Shown: positions 14,450 to 19,364 of the stretch, piece after piece | How the letters are laid out: each line of letters opens with the position of its first letter | Numbering within the stretch: position 1 is the stretch's first letter | Origin: CAMLDH01 sp966250375 | GTDB lineage: Bacteria > Pseudomonadota > Gammaproteobacteria > Burkholderiales > Burkholderiaceae_D | Length of the DNA stretch: 19,364 nt | Direction: 5' to 3' | Assembly (NCBI GenBank): GCA_966250375.1 | Contig: CBINHE010000078.1 | Location: 1-19,364 of the forward strand | Made by a program: the position numbers and the translations under genes | The notes under the pieces: model-generated | What the model saw: the letters and a program-made list of their open reading frames with translations, nothing else | Told to the model about the DNA's origin: nothing | Database searches by the model: none

Positions 14450-15397
14450 GTTTGCCGACCGCAGCGGAATAATGCTCGACACCACCGTCGTCGCACAAGG
14501 TTCATCATCGAACGCGATATCACCATTCGCATCGGACAAACCGGTCGCCTGCAAGCCCACAAAATCAAACAGTTTACGATCCATCAAATGCGATGGCGCG
14601 ACCGTCGATAGCGCGGCAAAAATATTGTCTACTCTGCCTGGGTTTTTTTTGTCCCATTCGCGCAGCATGCCCTTGATTTGCTTGCGTTGCAGGTTCTCCT
14701 GGCTGCCGCACAAGTCGCACGGAATGATCGGGAATTGCTTGATCTCCGCATAACGCGTCATATCGACTTCCTTCACATACGCCAGCGGCCGAATCACGAT
14801 GTGCTTGCCGTCGTCCGACTGCAGCTTGGCCGGCATGCCCTTCAGTTTCCCACCGAAGAACATGTTGAGGAAGAAGGTTTCCAGAATGTCGTCACGATGA
14901 TGGCCGAGCGCGATCTTGGTCGCGCCTAATTCGTCGGCGACGCGATACAAAATCCCGCGCCGCAGTCGCGAACATAGAGAGCAAGTCGTTTTCCCTTCCG
15001 GAATCACGCGTTTGACGATGCTGTAGGTATCCTGGTTTTCGATATGGAAGGGCACGCCGAGCTTGGTCAGATATTCGGGCAGGATGTGTGCCGGAAAATT
15101 CGGCTGCTTCTGGTCGAGGTTGACCGCGACGATATCGAAATGGATAGGAGCGCGTTCCCGCAGCGTCAACAGAATATCGAGCAAGCCATAGCTATCTTTG
15201 CCGCCGGACAGACACACCATCACGCGGTCGCCATCCTCGATCATGTTGAAGTCGCCGATCGCCTGCCCGACCTGACGGCACAGACGCTTGTGCAGCTTGT
15301 TATTTTCGTATGCGATCTTATCGGCTTTTTTCAAGCTGAGCGCAGCGTCCGTTTCCGGCACATCGATGATTACGGTTTCCATTCCCAATTCATTCAT
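14444..15397 (-). CDS. ttcA: tRNA 2-thiocytidine(32) synthetase
   Basis: The 317-residue enzyme thiolates cytidine 32 of certain tRNAs, using ATP and an iron-sulfur cluster. The PP-loop SGGKDS lies at 64-69. Cys139 and Cys142 (TTCSLCSRLRRG) and Cys227/Cys230 (IIPCDLCGSQ) match the conserved CxxC pairs that bind the cluster and sulfur. GHHRDDILETFFLNMFFGGKLKGMP is the family core. The ATG at 15397 was chosen because CCGGAG lies 6 nt upstream; the frame also opens with a TTG at 15412, adding five residues, but this has no better site. It is 15 nt after the folB stop, as the last gene of a three-gene leftward block. Confidence 0.96.
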   Translation of the reverse strand: MNELGMETVIIDVPETDAALSLKKADKIAYENNKLHKRLCRQVGQAIGDFNMIEDGDRVMVCLSGGKDSYGLLDILLTLRERAPIHFDIVAVNLDQKQPNFPAHILPEYLTKLGVPFHIENQDTYSIVKRVIPEGKTTCSLCSRLRRGILYRVADELGATKIALGHHRDDILETFFLNMFFGGKLKGMPAKLQSDDGKHIVIRPLAYVKEVDMTRYAEIKQFPIIPCDLCGSQENLQRKQIKGMLREWDKKNPGRVDNIFAALSTVAPSHLMDRKLFDFVGLQATGLSDANGDIAFDDEPCATTVVSSIIPLRSAND

Positions 15398-15412
15398 GAC
15401 AGACTCCGGCAA

Positions 15413-15811
15413 TTACAAACTTTCCTTGACGTGGAATACCTCGACACCGACGCTTTCGCAATCCGGATACACGTCCGGCTTGGCGGTCGACACCCGCACC
15501 GCGCGCACTTTCGGATGTTCCAGCATCGCGCGCGCGACATCGTCGCACAGGGTTTCCTGCAGGTGGATGTGGCCTTGCTCCATGCGCTTGGCGATCGTGT
15601 CGCGCATGAAATCGTAATCAACCACTTCGACCAGATGATCTTCTTTCGGCGTCGATACGGCGAGCGGGATGAACAGATCGACATTGATCAGCACGCGTTG
15701 CTCGCCTTTCTTTTCGAATTCATGTACGCCGATATTGATTTGCACCTCGTAGTTGCGCAAAAAGAGACGGCGGCAATCGGTCAAGCCAGGATGATAAAGA
15801 GAGGAGAACAT
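15413..15811 (-). CDS. folB: Dihydroneopterin aldolase
   Basis: The 132-residue protein catalyses cleavage of dihydroneopterin to 6-hydroxymethyl-dihydropterin in folate synthesis. LFLRNYEVQINIGVHEFEKKGEQRVLINVDL (about 16-46) contains the catalytic-region glutamate, and VRAVRVSTAKPD (about 102-113) the conserved lysine. VVDYDFMRDTIAKRM and HLQETLCDDVARAML are typical helices. The frame extends upstream to a TTG inside the preceding SDR gene, but the ATG at 15811 (MFSSLYHPGLTDCRRL) matches the usual family start. There is no clear Shine-Dalgarno sequence, and the gap to the SDR stop is 28 nt. The pairing with a pteridine-reductase-like SDR supports a pterin role. Confidence 0.93.
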   Translation of the reverse strand: MFSSLYHPGLTDCRRLFLRNYEVQINIGVHEFEKKGEQRVLINVDLFIPLAVSTPKEDHLVEVVDYDFMRDTIAKRMEQGHIHLQETLCDDVARAMLEHPKVRAVRVSTAKPDVYPDCESVGVEVFHVKESL

Positions 15812-15839
15812 GTTTTTAATGGAGTAATTGCGTGCTGGT

Positions 15840-16610
15840 TTATTTTGCAACAAACATCACATCGCGTTGCAGGGAAATCAAATGTTGGCCGCCATCGACC
15901 ACGAGGGTCGTGCCGGTCATGGCTGGCGCTTCAGCGACAAAGCACACAGCGGCGGCGATGTCGTCCGGCGCGCTGGATCGACCGAGCGGCGTGACTGTGT
16001 GCGCTTTTGCGAATCCGGCATCGCTCTGTTCGCCCGACACCATCGTGATGCCCGGTGCGACACCGACCACGCGCACTTTTGGCGCCAGCGCCTGCGCCAG
16101 CATTGTGGTCGCGCTGTGTAGCGCCGCTTTCGACAGGGTGTACGACAAAAAATCCGGATTCAGATTGAACAGTTTCTGGTCAAGCAGATTGATCATCACC
16201 GCTTGCGATCCTTCCGGTGTTGCAGCGTGCAATGCCTGCGCCAGCAAGACCGGTGCTGCCAGGTTGGCATGCATATGCGCATCAAGCCGTGCAAACGAAA
16301 AATCGGCAGCGCTGTCGTAATCAAATAACGATGCATTATTGACTACGCATGAAATCGACGCACTGAGCGCAGCAGCGGCGCGCGTCACCAGCGTCTTTAC
16401 CGCCGCTTCATCAGCCAGATCGCATTGCACCGCGGCGGCGCGCCTGCCCAGTGCTTTGATGTCGTGCACGGTCGCTTCCGCATCGGTCGCCGACTGCCCA
16501 TAATGTACTGCCACATCCCAGCCGTGTTGCGCCAGCGCGAGCGCGATCGCGCGGCCAATACGCTTGGCGCCGCCGGTCACAAGTGCAACTTTTTGTCGTT
16601 CTGTTGTCAT
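15840..16610 (-). CDS. SDR oxidoreductase, pteridine reductase/FolM-like
   Basis: The 256-residue protein is a classical short-chain dehydrogenase. VALVTGGAKRIGRAIALAL (about 8-26) carries the TGxxxRxG variant typical of pteridine reductases rather than the common TGxxxGxG. CVVNNAS lies at 88-94. The catalytic set is Asp144 (INLLDQK), Tyr157 and Lys161 (SYTLSKAAL), with Asp in place of the usual Ser, again as in pteridine reductases and FolM. VAPGITM and GTTLVVDGGQ are normal C-terminal SDR motifs. NADPH-dependent reduction of dihydromonapterin or dihydropterin is the likely activity. It starts the leftward block SDR - folB - ttcA and is divergent from the MidA gene. The precise substrate is inferred. 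Confidence 0.85.
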   Translation of the reverse strand: MTTERQKVALVTGGAKRIGRAIALALAQHGWDVAVHYGQSATDAEATVHDIKALGRRAAAVQCDLADEAAVKTLVTRAAAALSASISCVVNNASLFDYDSAADFSFARLDAHMHANLAAPVLLAQALHAATPEGSQAVMINLLDQKLFNLNPDFLSYTLSKAALHSATTMLAQALAPKVRVVGVAPGITMVSGEQSDAGFAKAHTVTPLGRSSAPDDIAAAVCFVAEAPAMTGTTLVVDGGQHLISLQRDVMFVAK

Positions 16611-16737
16611 AGAAGGTGGTCTGTCCGATCGTAAGGGTGCAGGAAACCGTGTGGGCGAGTGATTTCTGGTCGGCCATGCGCGTATTTCTCACAATTTCTT
16701 CACAACCTCCTGCCCATTTCAAAATACAATATCGATT

Positions 16738-17907
16738 ATGCAACTGCAATTGCCTGAACCTTCCTTCGACGCGCTGACCGCGTCGCGCTCACTCCAAACC
16801 CTGATTGCCAATGATATTCGGCACAATTCCGGCTGGATTTCCTTTGCGCGTTATATGGAGCTAGCACTATATGCGCCTGGCTTGGGTTATTACAGCGGCG
16901 GCGCGGCAAAACTGGGGAAAGACGGGGATTTTACAACCGCACCCGAAATCACGCCGCTTTTTGGCGATGCAATCGCGCATGTCGCGGCCGAGCTGATGAC
17001 CCGGAGCGCACCGCAAATCATGGAATTCGGTGCCGGCAGCGGCAAGCTGGCCTTCGACATTTTGACCGAACTGGCGGAAATGGGGGTGACCATTCATCGC
17101 TATCTGATTGTCGAAGTGTCGGGCGAATTGCGTGCACGGCAAGAAAAGACCTTGCGCGGCTTTCCGCAGGTGGTGTGGCTGGACCGATTCCCGCCTGCGT
17201 TTTCCGGCGTTGTGGTGGGCAATGAAGTGCTGGACGCCATGCCGGTGCATCTGGTGATCAAGACCGAGCATGGCTGGAAAGAACGCGGCATCGGTCTCTC
17301 AGGTCTGTCGGCGAAAAAGTTTGTGTACCGCGACCGTGCCTGCGATCCGGCGCTGATCGCGCAAATCCCGGACGCCGATAGCTTGCCCATTGGTTATCTG
17401 ACCGAAGTGCACCCGATGGCCATTGGTTTCATGAAGTCGCTGGCGGAAATGCTGTGCGCCGGACATCATAATTCCGGTTTGGGTGGGGCTGCGCTGTTTT
17501 TCGACTATGGTTTCCCGGCGCATGAGTATTATCTGTCGCAACGCGCGCAGGGCACGCTGATGTGCCATTACCGCCATCATGCGCACGACGACCCCCTGTA
17601 TTTGCCGGGTTTGCAAGACATTACCGCGCATGTGGACTTCACGGCGATGGCGCGCGCGGCGACCGGGGGCGGGCTGGAAATGCTGGGCTATACAAGCCAA
17701 GCGGCGTTCCTGCTGGATGCCGGCATTGGCGACTTGCTGCTGCGTACATCGCCGACCGATCAGTTGCGTTATTTGCCGCAAGCCAATGCGGTGCAAAAGC
17801 TGATTTCCCCAGCCGAGATGGGGGAATTGTTCAAGGTATTGGTTGTCGGCAAACAGGTGCGCCTGCCCGGGAAATTTAGTCGCAATGACCGCAGCGACCG
17901 GCTGTAG
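16738..17907 (+). CDS. MidA/NDUFAF7-family SAM-dependent methyltransferase
   Basis: The 389-residue protein shows the family start GWISFARYMELALYAPGLGYYSGGAAKLGKDGDFTTAPEITPLFGDAIA (about 32-80), then SAM motif I IMEFGAGSGKLAFDIL (about 94-109), RYLIVEVSGELRARQ, and GVVVGNEVLDAMPVHLV with the NEVLDA motif. LFFDYGFPAHEYYLSQRAQGTLMCHYRHHAHDDPLYLPGLQDITAHVDFT is the conserved C-terminal signature. The mitochondrial relative NDUFAF7 methylates an arginine of a complex I subunit, so protein arginine methylation is a possible role here. Length is normal. No clear Shine-Dalgarno sequence precedes the ATG. A long hairpin follows, then two DUF2905 genes on the same strand. Confidence 0.92.
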   Translation: MQLQLPEPSFDALTASRSLQTLIANDIRHNSGWISFARYMELALYAPGLGYYSGGAAKLGKDGDFTTAPEITPLFGDAIAHVAAELMTRSAPQIMEFGAGSGKLAFDILTELAEMGVTIHRYLIVEVSGELRARQEKTLRGFPQVVWLDRFPPAFSGVVVGNEVLDAMPVHLVIKTEHGWKERGIGLSGLSAKKFVYRDRACDPALIAQIPDADSLPIGYLTEVHPMAIGFMKSLAEMLCAGHHNSGLGGAALFFDYGFPAHEYYLSQRAQGTLMCHYRHHAHDDPLYLPGLQDITAHVDFTAMARAATGGGLEMLGYTSQAAFLLDAGIGDLLLRTSPTDQLRYLPQANAVQKLISPAEMGELFKVLVVGKQVRLPGKFSRNDRSDRL

Positions 17908-17918
17908 CGTGTACCGGC

Positions 17919-17965
17919 AGTGCAGGCCTTCGTGCCTGCGCCGCCCAGACACGAAGACCTGCACT
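17919..17965 (+). terminator. Long imperfect inverted repeat after the MidA gene
   Basis: AGTGCAGGCCTTCGTG (17919-17934) and CACGAAGACCTGCACT (17950-17965) can pair over 16 positions with one mismatch, followed by TCTTCTG. An overlapping smaller hairpin (GCAGGC with GCCTGC) uses the left arm. It lies 12 nt after the MidA stop and 17 nt before the first DUF2905 gene, so it could terminate or attenuate transcription between them. Confidence 0.5.
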
Positions 17966-17982
17966 TCTTCTGAAAGCCGCAC

Positions 17983-18180
17983 ATGATCCGTTGGTTGCTG
18001 ACCATTTTCATCGCGTTGATCGTATTCTCTGCCGCATTGCCATGGCTGGAAAAACTAGGTGTCGGCCGCTTACCGGGCGATCTTAAATTTACCTTGTTCG
18101 GCAAGACCATTTTTTTGCCATTCGCGTCCACCGTGTTGCTGTCGACGCTGGTGTTTGTCGTGGCGCGCTTGCTGAAATAA
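17983..18180 (+). CDS. DUF2905 small membrane protein (first of two)
   Basis: This 65-residue protein has two predicted transmembrane segments: about 3-20 (RWLLTIFIALIVFSAALPW) and about 43-64 (IFLPFASTVLLSTLVFVVARLL). Between them is a short polar loop with the family signature GVGRLPGDLKFTLFGKTIFLPF. The length is typical for DUF2905, whose function is not known. The start MIRW is shared with its downstream paralogue; no strong Shine-Dalgarno sequence is seen (GAAAG about 11 nt upstream). It lies 75 bp after the MidA gene, with a hairpin in between. Confidence 0.85.
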   Translation: MIRWLLTIFIALIVFSAALPWLEKLGVGRLPGDLKFTLFGKTIFLPFASTVLLSTLVFVVARLLK

Positions 18181-18226
18181 ACGTTTAATGCAGCCTTGAC
18201 ACCATTTTGCGTTCTGAAGGAGTGGC

Positions 18227-18445
18227 ATGATTCGTTGGGTTGCTGTTATTTTCATTGCATTGATCATCTTTCCCGCGTTGTTGCCAGGCTTGCAAAAATT
18301 GGGCGCATGGCGGATGCCAGGCGATGTACGTTTCAAATTGCGCGGCAAAATTTTCTGCCTGCCGTTCGGCTCGGCGCTGGTGGTGTCAGCCTTGGCATTT
18401 TTGACAGCGCAAATCGGCGCAATGAGCGGGTTCTCTTTGCCATAG
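18227..18445 (+). CDS. DUF2905 small membrane protein (second of two)
   Basis: The 72-residue protein is a paralogue of the upstream gene, with the same layout: MIRWVAVIFIALIIFPALLPGLQKLGAWRMPGDVRFKLRGKIFCLPFGS and a second membrane segment ALVVSALAFLTAQIG. GAAGGAG is 6 nt before the ATG, a good site. The C terminus is seven residues longer. The two copies share the order of membrane segments and the PGD loop but differ at many positions, so the duplication is old. Function unknown. Confidence 0.85.
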   Translation: MIRWVAVIFIALIIFPALLPGLQKLGAWRMPGDVRFKLRGKIFCLPFGSALVVSALAFLTAQIGAMSGFSLP

Positions 18446-18521
18446 CTAAGTCATGTGGGAAACCGGCGATATCGAGATACCGCCGAGTGTCTATTTCAAA
18501 AAGTGTCTTAAATACGGAGTG

Positions 18522-18582
18522 GTCCTGTTTCGCCGGTGCGCACGTTCACGCAAAGTACTGCGTAAATGGCGAAAATTAGGAC
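18522..18582. repeat. Nested inverted repeats in the gap before the arsC-like gene
   Basis: Outer arms GTCCT (18522-18526) and AGGAC (18578-18582), middle arms TTCGCC (18529-18534) and GGCGAA (18568-18573), and inner arms ACGCA (18548-18552) and TGCGT (18559-18563) are nested and could fold into one interrupted 61-nt stem. It lies in the 222-bp gap between the convergent DUF2905 and arsC-like genes, where I see no gene. It may be a structured RNA 3' end or a remnant of a small repeat element. Confidence 0.35.
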
Positions 18583-18667
18583 AGTATTCGCTTGGATTGC
18601 TGCTCGGATTCTCATCGTGAGGAATTTTTGCGGCGATAAAGTTTTCAAATAGGCAAGCGCTGGGCCA

Positions 18668-19027
18668 TTATGCCGGCTCCAGCAATACATTAATGCGTTC
18701 CGGTGGACGCCCGATTACTGCGCGTCCGTCACGGACGACGATCGGGCGCTGCAGCAGTTTTGGATGTGCGCCAACTGCTTGCAGCAGCGTTGCGTCATTG
18801 GCCTGCATCAGATTCAGTGCCGCATATTCTTCTTCATTGTCACGCACCATCTCGCGTACGGCGACGCCGAGTTGCTGCTGCAATGAAGTGAGTTGCTCCA
18901 GTGTCAACGGCGTTTTTTGATAGTCCACCACATGGAGCGTTAGGCCTTTCGCGGTCGAAAAGTGCTCGACCAGCGCCAATGCTTCACGTGACTTGGAGCA
19001 GTGTGGATTGTGGTAAATCGTGATCAT
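18668..19027 (-). CDS. ArsC/YfgD-family arsenate reductase-like protein
   Basis: The 119-residue thioredoxin-fold protein starts MITIYHNPHCSKSREALALVE, with the single active-site Cys in the HNPxCSKSR motif of glutaredoxin-dependent arsenate reductases. The C-terminal part PKLLQRPIVVRDGRAVIGRPPERINVLL matches the YfgD subgroup, in which RPIVV replaces the more usual RRPI. The start at 19027 was chosen over 19051 because the motif normally begins within the first dozen residues; neither has a clear Shine-Dalgarno sequence. No arsenic resistance genes are nearby, so a true arsenate reductase role is uncertain. It converges on the second DUF2905 gene. Confidence 0.88.
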   Translation of the reverse strand: MITIYHNPHCSKSREALALVEHFSTAKGLTLHVVDYQKTPLTLEQLTSLQQQLGVAVREMVRDNEEEYAALNLMQANDATLLQAVGAHPKLLQRPIVVRDGRAVIGRPPERINVLLEPA

Positions 19028-19051
19028 GAATGTAGGTAGCTTAAAAAACAT

Positions 19052-19238
19052 TGTTGAAGTGGTACGACTTTTCGTGGATCTGGTCGCCGATAATTTGGGT
19101 TGCTGCGTATTTACGATATTGGGTCGCTTGTCTGGAATGGATGGATTAATAATTGGGACTTACGTAAAAACCGTAGAAGTGTAACAAGATGTAATGATGC
19201 AAACCTAAAAACGAGAGCGATTGCGTAAAGTTCCAGTC
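19052..19238. other. Gap between the arsC-like gene and the IS transposase
   Basis: No gene is seen. The arsC-like promoter should lie at its left. GGGACTTACGTAAAAACC at about 19155-19172 may be the left end of the insertion sequence that begins further right, but its partner is outside the window and this is only a suggestion. Confidence 0.35.
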
Positions 19239-19364
19239 ATGCCAAAACGCCCAACCCGACTCGATTGCTGCCAATATTTATTGGTGAGTCCGATTAGCCC
19301 TACGCTCATGAATTTTGCCAACCACATGGATGATATGAGTCACGACGCGATCAATCGATTTTTG
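19239..19364 (+). CDS. IS transposase, 5' end only
   Basis: From the ATG at 19239 the frame is open to the window edge (42 codons): MPKRPTRLDCCQYLLVSPIS, then NFANHMDDMSHDAINRFL. The phrase NFAxHxxxxSHDAINRxL is a common N-terminal signature of DDE transposases found in Proteobacteria. The catalytic domain lies beyond the window, so the IS family cannot be assigned. No clear Shine-Dalgarno sequence is seen. Confidence 0.65.
   Translation, partial: MPKRPTRLDCCQYLLVSPISPTLMNFANHMDDMSHDAINRFL

Noticed and set aside
15044..15994. 316-codon rightward open frame over ttcA, folB and the SDR gene
   Set aside because: It is antisense to three well-supported genes and resembles no known family.
1..19364. 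CRISPR arrays, tRNA or rRNA genes
   Set aside because: No regularly spaced repeats and no cloverleaf-like or rRNA sequence were noticed on either strand.

Overview
The window looks like a chromosomal segment of a betaproteobacterium, most likely Burkholderiales and probably Oxalobacteraceae. This rests on the housekeeping genes and their style (GlmS, GlmU, TtcA, FolB, MidA, DUF6279 lipoprotein) and on remembered family resemblance; no search was run. It divides into an accessory left part (1 to about 8680) and a core right part (8704 to about 19030) that runs into an insertion sequence at the right edge.

Left part. A degenerate IS3-type end (1-160) cuts off a leftward cobalamin-binding radical SAM gene right after the first cysteine of its iron-sulfur motif. 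Divergent from it runs a rightward operon: a Nif11-like RiPP precursor peptide (1013-1282), an intrinsic terminator, a JmjC/cupin-type Fe(II)/2-oxoglutarate oxygenase, an FAD monooxygenase, an AMP-forming acyl ligase, a broken S9A (oligopeptidase B-like) peptidase and a PhyH-type Fe(II)/2-oxoglutarate dioxygenase. Precursor, tailoring oxidases, ligase and peptidase together look like a RiPP biosynthetic cluster of a gene combination I do not recognise. Two genes are damaged: the radical SAM gene by the IS, and the peptidase by an exact 89-bp tandem duplication plus one more frame shift. The cluster may therefore be decaying.

Junction. The leftward glmS gene ends at 8704. Starting 23 bp past its stop codon is a 20-bp sequence beginning TG and containing ACAATAAAGTC, and ACAATAAAGT recurs 20 bp further in. 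This matches the ends of Tn7 (TnsB sites) and lies at the place where Tn7-like elements insert (attTn7). I infer that the RiPP cluster is cargo of a Tn7-like element, or of its remnant, inserted at attTn7. No tns gene is visible in the window.

Right part. glmS and a divergent Lrp/AsnC regulator are followed by an HDOD protein and glmU (both leftward), a DUF6279 lipoprotein gene interrupted by one in-frame stop, a leftward block pteridine-reductase-like SDR - folB - ttcA, a rightward MidA-type methyltransferase with two tandem DUF2905 membrane proteins, a leftward ArsC/YfgD-like reductase, and the 5' end of an IS transposase at the right edge. GlmS and GlmU act in the same UDP-N-acetylglucosamine pathway; the SDR and FolB probably both act on pterins.
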